Assembly: GCF_017377655.1 (NCBI RefSeq) | Contig: NZ_JAFREL010000044.1 | Span: 1 to 55,656, forward strand | Length of the DNA stretch: 55,656 nucleotides | DNA from: Candidatus Enterococcus ferrettii | Lineage (GTDB): Bacteria > Bacillota > Bacilli > Lactobacillales > Enterococcaceae | Direction: 5' to 3' | Shown here: piece after piece, positions 35,605 to 45,878 of the stretch | How positions within the stretch are numbered: the first letter of the stretch is position 1 | Layout of the letters: each line of letters begins with the position of its first letter | Notes under the pieces: generated by a model | Database searches by the model: none | Seen by the model: the letters and a program-made list of their open reading frames with translations, nothing else | Told to the model about the DNA's origin: nothing | Made by a program: the position numbers and the translations under genes

Positions 35605-38424
35605 TCAATCTGTGTCAAAAATTCCCATGATCAAACGAACCTCGGCTTCGGGAATCTGAAGAGGAAAAGCGTCTTCGATCAGCTGCAATGCTTGCTTTAC
35701 TCGGTGGAACAGCTCTGAGCTTAATTCTTCTGAAGACGTTGCTTCAACAAAGGAGAAGGGCTCATTCAAAATCAACCGTTCAATCATACAGCTTGTATGC
35801 AAAATGAAATTGATTTTTTTGTGACTTTCCAGCTCAGTCGGCACAAGATCCTTCAGCAGTTCAAAAACACTGCATAGTACATCATAGGCCTTTTGCGGGT
35901 CTAAAAAATCCAGATAATCCGTTAAGAAATCGCGGACCATATAATTGGGAAGCTCTCTCTTGGGTTCCGAAACATGCGATTTATTTACAATAGCTTCCAG
36001 CCTTGAGAAGCCATTGCCGATAATCAATTCATCTACTGGAATATACGGTACATCTGGTAAAGCCAAATCAACCGTCCCCACTACTGCCAGCACTTCACTT
36101 GAGTATTCCGTTTCATGTTCCTCAGCCTTGATTCGATTATCGTGAGAAATCACTTGAATCCCCAGATAATTATTCTTCAACAAATAGTCTTCAATAATTT
36201 TGCAGATCCGCTTTGCGGTGCCTACTCCACTGATACAAGTAGTTACAATCTTGGTTCTTTTCTCATGGAAAAGCTCCTCTTCTGTTTCGCTGCCAACAGA
36301 TTCGCCAACGAAGGGAAGAAAGCGACTAACACTATTTTTTAGTGCTGCTACATCTACTGGATTAACCGCACTTTTTCTGGCTGCTTCTAAAATTAACGGT
36401 GTGCCATAAATCTCAATACACTTTGTCGGAATACTGGTCGCTCGGGTAATCATCTTAGGAAAAGCCAGCAAGGAGCCCATGTCCGCAAAAATCAAAATTC
36501 CCTTACCTTCATTGATCTCCTTAGCTTTACTAACCACCTTTTCAAAAAATGATTTAACCGATTCGTTTAGATCCATGTCCATTCCATGAACATAATCAAT
36601 GTTCAGCAGCTGATTAACCGTCTGTGTCATGTATTTGGCCGTTCCATTCCCATGACATAAAATCAGAATCGCGACTTTTCCATTGAGTCGTTTTTCTTCA
36701 TAATCACTTGCTAGAAAAGCTGTCAAAAAAATCATTTCCTCTTCGGGAATTTTGACCGACAAATACTCCTCCAGCATTTCCTTGACCATCGTCGCAGTTG
36801 CATAGATTTGAGGGTCTTGACTTAAAATTTCTCGCAATTCAGCAGGAGCCGTGTCCAAGCTGGTACCGTTAGACACACGCTCTAACAATGAACTAATGTG
36901 CAGCGTTAGCGAGACATAGACTTTGCGATCAAATTCCTTGCCTAACCGATTTTCTGCTGCTTTTAGGGCATGGTACACTGCGTGAAAAATTTTTTTACTA
37001 ACCAATTTATATAATTCATCATTGCCAATATCGATTTCATTCAACTGGTATTTCTCATTTAAAAATTCCGCATAATCGTCAATAAACAACGTAATCTCTT
37101 CGATTGTTCGCTGTCGATCCTTTTTCTTATCCTCACTTTTCAGATATAAATTTTTCATCTGTTGATACAAATGCTGATTGACAGAGTAGTCTTGAAGCTT
37201 ATTCCTGCTATTTTTGCCTGAAAAAATAAAATAATCCGAGGAATGATCCCGAAAAATCGCATGCAGCGGCTCCCGATAATCCTTGTGATCAAGTGTACCT
37301 TCTTGAATATATTGGGGAATGTCAGAAAACTCTACTTCCAAATGTTTTCTGTCTTGAATGGAATAGTCTAGATAAGCACGGGCACACATTAGCTGAATAT
37401 CAGCCTTCAGCTGGCCAACATTGCCCTTTGCTTCATATAATAAAAGTCCTTGAATAACATCCTTTGCTACATAGATGTCCTTTTCTAAAACCTTCGATTC
37501 AGAATTGAAAAACGCTTTGATTAACTGGAACTTTTCTTTGATTGACCGCTCCTTTAATGCAGGAAGATGGATCGAGAGGGGAATTCGTCGTAAAAATGTT
37601 CGAAGCAGCGTAGACTCGGTGTCCTCAGTCGTTGCACAAATAATCCTGACTGCGGCCTTAATTGGCGGGCTGGTATCGCCTAACCGATTGTAAACACCCT
37701 TATCCAGCAGCGTGAAAAGAATTTCTTGTCCCTGCGGCGGTAAGCGATGTACCTCATCTAAAAACAAAACTCCGCCGCTTGCTTTATCGATAATTCCCGC
37801 TTTATCCTCCTGTGCTCCAGTATATGCTCCTTTGACATAACCAAACAATTGACCCAGCAGCAGCTGAGGATTATCTGAGTATTCAGCACAGTTGAAGGTA
37901 ACAAATGAGGCCTTTCTGTTAATCATTTTGTGCTCAACTGCGTATGTATAGGTGGCCTCTGCAAAGCTGGATTTCCCCGATCCACTAGGTCCTGACAACA
38001 AAATATGTAATCCGTTTGGCGGATAAATAATCCCAGCCTGTGCTTGCTTTATCGGTAAAGAGAGACTGCGATCATTGCCAATCATTCGAGAAAAGGTCAT
38101 GTATTTTTTTTCAAGTTCTGATTCAGTCTGTGTCGAGACTGTTAAATTTAAACTGCTCAGCTGGTGATCAATAACTTGATCCTCTCCATACAATGCTTGC
38201 AATTGTTTTACGGTAAAATAGCGCACGGGTCGTCCTTTGATTTTGATTACCGTTTTCTCACTGACTAAGCTATTCAAATCACGACTCGTATTACTCCGAT
38301 CAACCGAGGCTTGTTCCGCAATCTCTGTTGTTTCATAGCCGGAAAAACCCTGTTCGATGTCAGTTAGGGTCACAGTCTCACACATTTTAGATAAAGTAAA
38401 AAATATTTTATTCTTCCTATTCAT
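35605..38424 (-). CDS. levR: LevR-type sigma-54-dependent PTS operon activator
   Basis: 939 residues. An N-terminal winged-helix region (about 1-75) precedes a sigma-54 AAA+ domain (about 105-345) with Walker A SGPSGSGKSS near 142, GAYTGA (sigma-54 contact loop, Phe changed to Tyr) near 195, and Walker B GGVLFLDEVHRL near 215. Then come a PRD, an EIIA-man-like domain (ILILCHGNGTAKY, about 585), an EIIB-like domain with TTCISGVGTAKRI (about 730), and a second PRD at the C-terminus. This is the full LevR architecture. PTS phosphorylation of the regulatory domains adjusts its activity. Its target is almost certainly the sigma-54 promoter at 35514. The symbol refers to the family; the inducing sugar is unknown. 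Confidence 0.93.
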   Translation of the reverse strand: MNRKNKIFFTLSKMCETVTLTDIEQGFSGYETTEIAEQASVDRSNTSRDLNSLVSEKTVIKIKGRPVRYFTVKQLQALYGEDQVIDHQLSSLNLTVSTQTESELEKKYMTFSRMIGNDRSLSLPIKQAQAGIIYPPNGLHILLSGPSGSGKSSFAEATYTYAVEHKMINRKASFVTFNCAEYSDNPQLLLGQLFGYVKGAYTGAQEDKAGIIDKASGGVLFLDEVHRLPPQGQEILFTLLDKGVYNRLGDTSPPIKAAVRIICATTEDTESTLLRTFLRRIPLSIHLPALKERSIKEKFQLIKAFFNSESKVLEKDIYVAKDVIQGLLLYEAKGNVGQLKADIQLMCARAYLDYSIQDRKHLEVEFSDIPQYIQEGTLDHKDYREPLHAIFRDHSSDYFIFSGKNSRNKLQDYSVNQHLYQQMKNLYLKSEDKKKDRQRTIEEITLFIDDYAEFLNEKYQLNEIDIGNDELYKLVSKKIFHAVYHALKAAENRLGKEFDRKVYVSLTLHISSLLERVSNGTSLDTAPAELREILSQDPQIYATATMVKEMLEEYLSVKIPEEEMIFLTAFLASDYEEKRLNGKVAILILCHGNGTAKYMTQTVNQLLNIDYVHGMDMDLNESVKSFFEKVVSKAKEINEGKGILIFADMGSLLAFPKMITRATSIPTKCIEIYGTPLILEAARKSAVNPVDVAALKNSVSRFLPFVGESVGSETEEELFHEKRTKIVTTCISGVGTAKRICKIIEDYLLKNNYLGIQVISHDNRIKAEEHETEYSSEVLAVVGTVDLALPDVPYIPVDELIIGNGFSRLEAIVNKSHVSEPKRELPNYMVRDFLTDYLDFLDPQKAYDVLCSVFELLKDLVPTELESHKKINFILHTSCMIERLILNEPFSFVEATSSEELSSELFHRVKQALQLIEDAFPLQIPEAEVRLIMGIFDTD

Positions 38425-38907
38425 TTTATTCCCCTCCCCTTCTATTTATTTTACATAACATTGAATCGTTTAGCTATAGACGCAGGCGACTTTAGCTAAA
38501 CCTTCTTTTTGAACACTTAACAGATCTTTGGCTTACTGACTATCATGACAACCATCCGATTCATTTTTATAAATAGACGCGCTTTTCATTATTGAAAAAA
38601 ATTTGTTCACTCAAATGAACGTTCTTGAGTATGGCCCACGAAAGATTTTCTTCTCCGTTTGGAAACACACAAAGTTGTTTTCAATGTATTTTGTTATTTC
38701 TTTGTTATTTTCAACATTATTTTCTGTTGCCTTCACGGAAAAAAGCTGTTAAAATAAACTCCGGCTATTCTCATAATATACTCATAAAATTATTTGCTTT
38801 ATTTAATAGCCAAAATAAACTATCCCCATAGGACTGACTTCACTAGAACAGGTACTGAATTATTGGTAGCTTGTGTAGTCTGGCTTATTCAAAAGGAGAA
38901 GATACAA
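38425..38907. other. Divergent intergenic region, levR / MucBP adhesin
   Basis: Holds the promoters of two divergent genes. The stretch 38560-38900 is AT-rich with no clear gene. An in-frame extension of the adhesin gene upstream to 38794 lacks a ribosome site and is not supported. Confidence 0.5.
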
Positions 38908-41217
38908 ATGAAGTGTATATTTATAAAGAGGAAATACCTTATTATCACGATTTTTCTACTTGCTTTAAGCTTAATAAACACCCTCTCAGCACATGCAGAT
39001 GGATGGAAATACTATTATATTGGTGATACTGAGCTTTCCACTGGATCAAACCAGCGCAGAAATGGCTGGCATACAGCTCTATATGAGTTTGATACTGTCC
39101 AGGTATTTGCTTATTTGAATAATCCTAAGAAAACAGCAATTACCAATCCACAACCTGGAGAAGACTATCCGCTGATTGCCTTTACCTTTGCTGGTGCCGG
39201 TTATACTCCCATGGAAGCTGACTTCAGCTATACTACGAGTAAAGATATCCTGCTCGACAATTCTTTGATCGGTCACGTGTACACGACCTATTCCAATCTC
39301 GGCTTCACACAAATAGCTAAATTTGATAGCCCCAACGCAGAGTTAGTACGAACTTACGAAAACATCACTATCGAGTCAAGTGTTTCTTACTACCTGCAAT
39401 TTGGAAGCGTAGATTTAACTAAAAGACCGCAAATAACTGTACTAAGGACTGCTACCCTAAATGGTCACGAATATACTTTGTATAACGCTGGTACTCCTTA
39501 TCTTCATTCAGATCTATCTACCTACGATATGACTGGTTATGTGCTTGGCGGTCCGATCACATGGCCTAGCGACGGTATGTACGGTCTTACCCGAGTGACC
39601 GAACCCGGTATTCCTAATAATGGTGTTTATATTAAAGACTCTGCTGTGATTAGTAGTAAAAAGACAAAAGCACCCGCAGGTCCGGTTACTGTACGTTATC
39701 TTGATGAAAATCAACAACCCATCCATGACGAAAAAAAAGTTTATGGCCTAGTTGGAAATCCTTACGATGCTTCAACTGATGAATACAAATTAACGATTGA
39801 CGGGTATTCTTTAGATGAGAGCAAGCTGCCTGCAAATGCCTTAGGAACATTCACTTCCAACGGACAAATTGTTACCTATAATTATACAAAAAATAAGGCT
39901 GCAGCTAAGGATGTCACTATTCGTTATGTCGATCAGGAAGGGAATCAAATTCATGATCCGCAAACAATCAGCGGTTTCGTTGGGGACAGCTACGATGCTT
40001 CCGGCGATGTATACAAATTAGCTATCGATGGGTACACACTGGACGAGACTAAGCTGCCAGAGAATATCAGCGGAGCCCTCTCCGACCAAGATCAAACTGT
40101 TACCTTTGTCTACGCTAAAAACCAAGTGAAGGCTAAAGATGTCACTGTTCGTTATGTCGATCAACAAGGTAAGCAACTTCACGATCCACAAACAATCAGC
40201 GGTTTTGTCGGGGACAGCTACGATGCTTCCAGCGATGAATATAAATTAGCTATTGATGGGTATGCATTGGATGAAACTAAGCTGCCAGAGAACATTAACG
40301 GAGTCCTTTCCGACCAAGATCAGACTGTTACCTTTGTCTACACTAAAAATCAAGTGAAGGCTAAAGATGTCACTGTTCGTTATGCCGATCAACAAGGTAA
40401 GCAACTTCACGATCCACAAACAATCAGCGGTTTTGTCGGCAATAGCTATGATGCTTCTTCTGAGAAATACAAATTAGCCATCAGCGGTTATTCACTGGAT
40501 GAGAAAAAACTACCACAAAATATCAAGGGTACTTTCTCTGATAAAGAGCAATCTGTCACCTTTGTCTACGCTAAAAACCAAGCAAAGGCTAAAGATATCA
40601 CTGTTCATTACGTCGATTCAAAAGGCAAACAAATTCACGATCCACAAACGATCAGTGGTTCTATCGGGGATAGCTATGATGCTTCTGTGGACAAGTACAA
40701 ATTAGCCATTACCGGTTATTCATTAGATGAGAAAAAACTGCCACAAAATATCAAAGGATTCTTTTCGGATAAAGAACAGTCCGTTACCTTTGTCTACAAA
40801 AAAATAGATGATCCAGTTCCAGCTAAAAAAGGGACTGTAATTGCTCAATATATCGATGAAACAGGTACGCCACTCATTCCAGAGGAAGCTCAACGTGGAT
40901 CGCTAGGCGAAAAGTATACTACTAAAGCAAAAAGTATTGATGGTTACGAGCTAATCCAAAGCAAGCTTCCCGAAAATGCTGACGGCTTCTTTACTGAAAA
41001 GCCGATTGCAGTCACTTACGTCTATACCAAGCAGCAAAAACCAGTAATCACTGACAAAACTACCCACACTCCTACTGGTAAAGAAACACTGTCCACTTAT
41101 TCAAATACACTGCTCCCAAAAACTGGTGAGAATAAATCCATTGTTCTTACTTTGTTAGGATTAGTAATTTTGATTTTTGCAGGTGTGTTTATTTATAGAA
41201 AAAAGAATAATCAGTAA
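38908..41217 (+). CDS. MucBP-repeat LPxTG surface protein
   Basis: Start ATG 38908 with AAAGGAG ten bases upstream; this opens a proper signal peptide (KYLIITIFLLALSLINTLSA, cleaved near ADG). About 769 residues. The N-terminal ~230 residues form a non-repeated domain. Next come six MucBP-type repeats of about 76 residues, each with YVDxxG, a GDSYDAS-like turn and VTFVYxKN at its end. The C-terminus has the sorting signal LLPKTGENK, a hydrophobic helix and RKKNNQ. Sortase would attach it to the wall. MucBP repeats bind mucin or other glycans in related species. The gene stands alone with its own terminator; the Mga-like regulator downstream may control it. Confidence 0.93.
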   Translation: MKCIFIKRKYLIITIFLLALSLINTLSAHADGWKYYYIGDTELSTGSNQRRNGWHTALYEFDTVQVFAYLNNPKKTAITNPQPGEDYPLIAFTFAGAGYTPMEADFSYTTSKDILLDNSLIGHVYTTYSNLGFTQIAKFDSPNAELVRTYENITIESSVSYYLQFGSVDLTKRPQITVLRTATLNGHEYTLYNAGTPYLHSDLSTYDMTGYVLGGPITWPSDGMYGLTRVTEPGIPNNGVYIKDSAVISSKKTKAPAGPVTVRYLDENQQPIHDEKKVYGLVGNPYDASTDEYKLTIDGYSLDESKLPANALGTFTSNGQIVTYNYTKNKAAAKDVTIRYVDQEGNQIHDPQTISGFVGDSYDASGDVYKLAIDGYTLDETKLPENISGALSDQDQTVTFVYAKNQVKAKDVTVRYVDQQGKQLHDPQTISGFVGDSYDASSDEYKLAIDGYALDETKLPENINGVLSDQDQTVTFVYTKNQVKAKDVTVRYADQQGKQLHDPQTISGFVGNSYDASSEKYKLAISGYSLDEKKLPQNIKGTFSDKEQSVTFVYAKNQAKAKDITVHYVDSKGKQIHDPQTISGSIGDSYDASVDKYKLAITGYSLDEKKLPQNIKGFFSDKEQSVTFVYKKIDDPVPAKKGTVIAQYIDETGTPLIPEEAQRGSLGEKYTTKAKSIDGYELIQSKLPENADGFFTEKPIAVTYVYTKQQKPVITDKTTHTPTGKETLSTYSNTLLPKTGENKSIVLTLLGLVILIFAGVFIYRKKNNQ
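39674..41030 (+). repeat. Six tandem 228-bp repeats inside the MucBP gene
   Basis: Units start near 39674, 39904, 40132, 40360, 40588 and 40828. Units 2-4 are the most alike (for example units 3 and 4 share the stretch around AAGCAACTTCACGATCC), while 1 and 6 are diverged. The exact 228-base spacing allows unit gain or loss by recombination. Confidence 0.85.
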
Positions 41218-41220
41218 CTT

Positions 41221-41264
41221 AAAAAACAACCTAGCCCCCTCTTGGAAGATGGCTAGGTTGTTTT
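41221..41264 (+). terminator. Terminator of the MucBP gene
   Basis: Arms AAAACAACCTAGCC and GGCTAGGTTGTTTT directly after the stop codon, with a T-run at the end of the right arm. Confidence 0.85.
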
Positions 41265-41354
41265 GCCCTTATCATAAATTGCACTAAACTATGTTGTTGA
41301 AAATTGACCCTTCTCCGGTTTATTCGTATGCTTATATCAGAAGGATGTGTTTTC

Positions 41355-42788
41355 ATGTATTCATTACTGAAAAAAATTATCACTGAAAAAGATATCCACC
41401 GACAGGTTTCCTTATTGGAGCAGCTCCTCAATCATCCCAACATCACGGCAAAGGAGCTTTCTCAGAAAATCCATACCACCCAACGGACAATTTTCTCCGA
41501 TCTGCAGCTTATTCGTGACCAGCTGCCGCCTGGCTGGCAAATTGATTCTAGCAGTCAAGGTATCCAGCTGATTAATGAGGAACAACAGCTGGCCAATGAC
41601 TTATGGTCGTTATTTCTCCCGCAATCGGTCAGTGTTCAGTTTATTAAGTCCCTATTTTTCACCAAAGAATTGGCTACAGCCAGATTCCTACAGGAAAATG
41701 GTCTTTCACTGGAAACCTTAAAACGGCATACGGCAAAGATTAATCAGCATCTGAAGCCCTATCATATTCAAATCAAACTAACAGCTAAAACTGCTCAGCT
41801 GCTAGGCAATGAAAGTGCCATTCGCATCTTTTTCCATCGCCTGCTGACGCCCTTTACGCATAACAACTATTTCTTTGAAGACTATGCGATTCACGAAGAA
41901 CACTATTCGCACTATTTGAAGCAGCTTACGCAGTCGCCCTTAGCGGTAGAAACCGAGCAAATTTTTGGCACCTGCTGGTTTTTTATTAACACTATTCGCA
42001 TTAAAATTAATTGTCGAATGGACGATTTTACCTTCAATGAAAATGATCCTTTGTATCAGCTTTATCAGATGTCCCTGACTGAGTTGTATCAAAAAGAAGG
42101 GGTCTATTTAAAAGAAGAAGAAAGCTTTTTTGCCTTTTTCTGTTTCCTGGAAAGCTGGAATTACAACAATTCCTTTGGTGAAGCAATTGACTTGGCCCAG
42201 CATTATCCGACGTTAGCTGCTGTCGCTAATCAATTGACGGAACAGGTTGCCAACCAAACTCGAATTTCCCTGCAGCAATCACAGCTGGCGGAAAATCTTT
42301 TGCTGCTCTTGTTAAAATACAATGAATCCACCTGGCTGTCAGAACAATTCCAATTGGAATACCAGGAACTGCTGACAGAGCGAAAAGACGATGATCGCTA
42401 CCGGAGTGACGAGGAGCTTTTGCCGATTCTTCAACCCGTCCTGCAGTTGGATAATCCGGTTTATTTACTAAACTTGATCTCGCTTCTGGAGCAGCAAGCC
42501 TTGTTTGCCCTTCAGCCACAAATTATGACCGTTTATTTTATTTTTCAAGGCGAACCAGCCTGGAAGGTTTTTCTCCAGCAGGAATTAACTGACCTGTTGG
42601 GCCGCCGGGTTCATTTGCAAAATCTTGAAGCCTTGCAGGTGCAGAATACTGCCTTCGAACCGCAGGATATCATTGTTTCCAATATTCCTTTGGAAGCTAT
42701 GCCGGTGCCCGTTGTTTATATCTCGACGATTCCCACAAAAAATGAGCTGCGGCAATTAACCGAGCTCACTTTAGAACACTATCTATAA
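41355..42788 (+). CDS. Mga-like transcriptional regulator
   Basis: ATG 41355 (MYSLLKKIITEKDI) has AGAAGGA upstream and is preferred to in-frame codons from 41304. About 477 residues, soluble. The N-terminal helix-turn-helix includes HPNITAKELSQKIHTTQRTI and FSDLQLIRDQLP, followed by long helical regulatory domains as in Mga/AtxA-type regulators. The last ~100 residues (VYFIFQGEPAWKVFLQQEL, IIVSNIPL) resemble an EIIB-like fold. It probably activates surface-protein genes; the MucBP gene just upstream is the nearest candidate. Its stop codon abuts the stop codon of the convergent ATPase gene. Confidence 0.8.
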   Translation: MYSLLKKIITEKDIHRQVSLLEQLLNHPNITAKELSQKIHTTQRTIFSDLQLIRDQLPPGWQIDSSSQGIQLINEEQQLANDLWSLFLPQSVSVQFIKSLFFTKELATARFLQENGLSLETLKRHTAKINQHLKPYHIQIKLTAKTAQLLGNESAIRIFFHRLLTPFTHNNYFFEDYAIHEEHYSHYLKQLTQSPLAVETEQIFGTCWFFINTIRIKINCRMDDFTFNENDPLYQLYQMSLTELYQKEGVYLKEEESFFAFFCFLESWNYNNSFGEAIDLAQHYPTLAAVANQLTEQVANQTRISLQQSQLAENLLLLLLKYNESTWLSEQFQLEYQELLTERKDDDRYRSDEELLPILQPVLQLDNPVYLLNLISLLEQQALFALQPQIMTVYFIFQGEPAWKVFLQQELTDLLGRRVHLQNLEALQVQNTAFEPQDIIVSNIPLEAMPVPVVYISTIPTKNELRQLTELTLEHYL

Positions 42789-45344
42789 TCAGCTAAGATC
42801 ACTGGAGGTTTGGCTCTGACTGCGGATAATTCGTTTAGTCAGGCCTTTTTCCACTTCAACAATCAGGAACAGCAGCGCTGCATTGGCAAAAATAATTAAC
42901 TGCTGTGTGCCGCTTAAAGTAGTCGTTCCAACCCATTGCTGCATAATTGGCAGAAATAATACGGCCGATTGCAGGACTGTTAAGATGCCCAATGAAATAA
43001 ACAATGGCCGATTCTGGAACAAGCCTTTATTGATTGAAGGATTGGTCAATTCCCGACAATTAATCATGTAAACTGCTTGGGCCAACACAATATTTTGCAG
43101 GAGAATCGTCTGTTGTAATGCTTGCCCTTCAAATCGCATCGCCAAGAAGTAAGCTGGCAGCATGATCAACAGCGAAACATAAATAACTCTAAACAAGCTG
43201 TAACCAGTTAAGATTCCTTCACTGGCATCCCTTGGCGGCTGGTTCATACTATCCTTGCCCGCCTTTTCGAAGCCTAGAGCATAGGAAAGCGTAATAGTTG
43301 TGACCATGTTTACCCACAAAATTTGAATGGGAGTTAATGGCAAAGGCCGGTTCATCAATAGAGCAAAGATGACTATCAATCCCTGTGCTAAAGCTGTCGG
43401 CAGAAAGAAATTAATCGTTTTCTTCAGATTGTCAAAAATCTTCCGGCCTTCCTTGACGGCTTTAGCAATGGTATGGAAATTATCATCCGCTAAGACCATA
43501 TCTGCCGCCTGCTTGCTGACCTCGCTGCCCTTAATGCCCATTGCAATACCAATATCGGCTTTCTTCAGCGCCGGCGCGTCATTCACACCGTCACCAGTCA
43601 TCCCAACAACTTCACCGTTGTCCTGCAGAGCACTAACAATTCTTAGCTTGTGCTCTGGTGTTGTTCGAGCGAAGACATCCACCTTTTGAACCTTTTTTGC
43701 CAATTCCTTATCACTCAAAAGATCGATTTCAATTCCCTCTAAAACTGTATCGGTATGCTTCAATCCGATTTCTTTCCCAATGACTTTAGCAGTATCCTTG
43801 TGATCTCCCGTAATCATCTTCACAGCAATACCAGCGGTTTGACATTCTTTTACTGCTTGAATTGCACTAGCTTTTGGCGGATCAATGATTCCGGCTAAGC
43901 CGGCAAAGCTTAGGTCCGTCAAGGCTTCATGTGTCAGTTCCTGTTTTTCTGACACCTGTTTAAAAGCAAAGCCCAAAACCCGTTGTCCTTGTTGCGCAAA
44001 TTGCGAAGCCTTCTTCTGCCATTTTTGTCTTTCTTCTGTCGTTAAATTCGCCTTATCTAGTAAAACCTCCGGCGCTCCTTTGACAAACATCACTGACTGA
44101 TCGCCTTCTGAATGAAGCGTCGCCATATATTTATAGCTGGAACTAAAAGGAATTTTACTTTTGACTGTCTTCAATGCTGCTGTCTGATCTTGGTCTTCCA
44201 CGTAATGTAATAAAGCCAGCTCAGTCGGATTTCCTTTTAATTCTTCAACTGTTTGATTATCCGTCAGCTTTAGTTCTTGGCAATTATTCATGATTTCCAC
44301 TACTCTTGCCTGCTCATGAGTGGCTACATTTACCACAGTCATTTCATTTTTAGTCAGGGTTCCAGTTTTATCTGAACAAATTACCGTCATAGAACCCAAT
44401 GTTTCTACGGATGGCATACTCTTAATAATCGCGTTTTCCTCAGACATTTCCTTAACACCCATCGACAAAATCATCGTCAATACGGCTGGTAATCCCTCAG
44501 GAATCATTGCCACAATCAATGCGATCATCGCCGAGAACATCAACTGCCACTCCATCCCATAACGGAAGGTGGTAAAAAACAGCAGGAAGATAATCAGCAC
44601 AATAATCCCCCGAAAAATCTGCCGGTTCAATTGATGGATCTTCTTCACTAGCGGTGTCGTTTGCTGCTGAACGGACTGCAAGGCCTGATTGATTTTCCCA
44701 ATCTCCGTCGCATCTCCCGTCTCAACCACAACCCCAAAAGCCGAACCCGTTTGAACCATTGTTCCTGAAAAAGCCATATTCTTCTGGTCCCCAGCGGGCG
44801 CGTCATCTGACAACAGGGCTGTATTTTTCTCAGCCGCTTCTGACTCACCCGTTAGGATCGACTCTTCAATCAGCAAATCATGAACTTCAATCAAGCGAAG
44901 ATCCGCCGGTACCACATCACCAGCCTTCAATGCCACAATATCTCCTTGAACCAGCTCCTCAGTTGCAACCGTCTGTTTGGTTCCATCAATCAGGACCACC
45001 GCTTCTTGGCCCATCATCTGCTTCAAGCCATCCAGCGATTCCTCCGCCTTACGTTCCTGCCAGTATCCGACAAAGCCATTCACGATAACAACTAGAAAAA
45101 TAATTCCGCCTTCGACATACTCACCGGTCACAAATTTCAATATTGCCGCTGCCAATAAGACCAGCATCAATAAATCTGTAAAATGCTTCAAAAACTTTTG
45201 CCACGGCTTCAGCTGCTGACGCTCCTGCATTTTGTTATAGCCATGTTCTTCCAGCCGCTGACTTCTTTCCTCTGGAGATAATCCAGCTATCGTTGTATTT
45301 ATTTGTTTCATGATGTCTGTACTTTTTACTTGATACCACTTCAT
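42789..45344 (-). CDS. Calcium-transporting P-type ATPase (P2A, LMCA1-like)
   Basis: 851 residues, ATG 45344 with AGAGGGGG. All P-type motifs are present: ILTGES (actuator), PEGLPAVLTM in membrane helix 4 (the Ca2+ ATPase signature), the phosphorylation site CSDKTGTLTKNE, MITGDHKDTA, and MTGDGVNDAPALKKADIGIA. Ten membrane helices are likely. The N-terminal helix-rich cation-ATPase domain (LSPEERSQRLEEHGYN) is typical. It exports Ca2+ using ATP. The length and single-subunit build match SERCA/PMR1-like bacterial pumps. Monocistronic, convergent with the Mga-like gene. Confidence 0.95.
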   Translation of the reverse strand: MKWYQVKSTDIMKQINTTIAGLSPEERSQRLEEHGYNKMQERQQLKPWQKFLKHFTDLLMLVLLAAAILKFVTGEYVEGGIIFLVVIVNGFVGYWQERKAEESLDGLKQMMGQEAVVLIDGTKQTVATEELVQGDIVALKAGDVVPADLRLIEVHDLLIEESILTGESEAAEKNTALLSDDAPAGDQKNMAFSGTMVQTGSAFGVVVETGDATEIGKINQALQSVQQQTTPLVKKIHQLNRQIFRGIIVLIIFLLFFTTFRYGMEWQLMFSAMIALIVAMIPEGLPAVLTMILSMGVKEMSEENAIIKSMPSVETLGSMTVICSDKTGTLTKNEMTVVNVATHEQARVVEIMNNCQELKLTDNQTVEELKGNPTELALLHYVEDQDQTAALKTVKSKIPFSSSYKYMATLHSEGDQSVMFVKGAPEVLLDKANLTTEERQKWQKKASQFAQQGQRVLGFAFKQVSEKQELTHEALTDLSFAGLAGIIDPPKASAIQAVKECQTAGIAVKMITGDHKDTAKVIGKEIGLKHTDTVLEGIEIDLLSDKELAKKVQKVDVFARTTPEHKLRIVSALQDNGEVVGMTGDGVNDAPALKKADIGIAMGIKGSEVSKQAADMVLADDNFHTIAKAVKEGRKIFDNLKKTINFFLPTALAQGLIVIFALLMNRPLPLTPIQILWVNMVTTITLSYALGFEKAGKDSMNQPPRDASEGILTGYSLFRVIYVSLLIMLPAYFLAMRFEGQALQQTILLQNIVLAQAVYMINCRELTNPSINKGLFQNRPLFISLGILTVLQSAVLFLPIMQQWVGTTTLSGTQQLIIFANAALLFLIVEVEKGLTKRIIRSQSQTSSDLS

Positions 45345-45692
45345 GAGACATGCCCCCTCTTTTGTTGATAATCTAAGTATAGGGGCAATTGACGCCTGAT
45401 AATGGTCGATAATTTCAGACGACTGTGAAAAAAGTGGAGATTTCTATTAATTTGTTTTAAGAACAACATTCAAGATAAGAAATACGCGCTTTCAAGATTT
45501 TTTTTCACCTATCAATACAGTACTCTACAATATTATTGGAATGAGAATTAAAGAAGAAACACAATGAAATAAGGGGAGTTACTGTTCCCTTCACTTATTT
45601 GTCGTTGCAAAAAAATATACTACTTAATCTTTGCGTTAAACAAATACCGCAGAAGATTGTCGTTAGCCGCAACTTATGTAGGAGGAATTGTC
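45345..45692. other. Intergenic region upstream of the ATPase gene and small membrane gene
   Basis: Carries the ATPase promoter region and a hairpin near 45572-45605 (AAATAAG ... CTTATTT with GGGA/TCCC). No gene is supported here. Confidence 0.45.
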
Positions 45693-45878
45693 CTGAAAAG
45701 AACTTTTAAACACGTATTATTTAGTCTACTTATCTTTGCTCTGTTCATTTTGTTAACAAGTTTCTGGGAAAACTCTTTTACTCTAAAAAACTATCTAAAA
45801 ACGATTATTCTGTTCGCTCTTTTTTATGGAGGAACTATGGGTAGCTTTTTTTGGTACGAGAATAATGAGAGGAAGTAA
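45693..45878 (+). CDS. Small two-helix membrane protein
   Basis: 61 residues with two hydrophobic segments (HVLFSLLIFALFILLTSF and TIILFALFYGGTMGSFFW). The best ribosome site, GGAGGA at 45679-45684, points to CTG 45693 as start codon (reading KRTFKHVLF afterwards); the in-frame TTG at 45657 lacks one. CTG is rare as a start, so the gene may have lost an ATG. The stop codon overlaps the next start (TAATG), which indicates coupling. Function unknown. Confidence 0.5.
   Translation: MKRTFKHVLFSLLIFALFILLTSFWENSFTLKNYLKTIILFALFYGGTMGSFFWYENNERK

Noticed and set aside
39674..41030. Regular tandem repeats, considered as a CRISPR array
   Set aside because: The repeats are 228 bases long, coding and in frame (MucBP domains), with no spacers.
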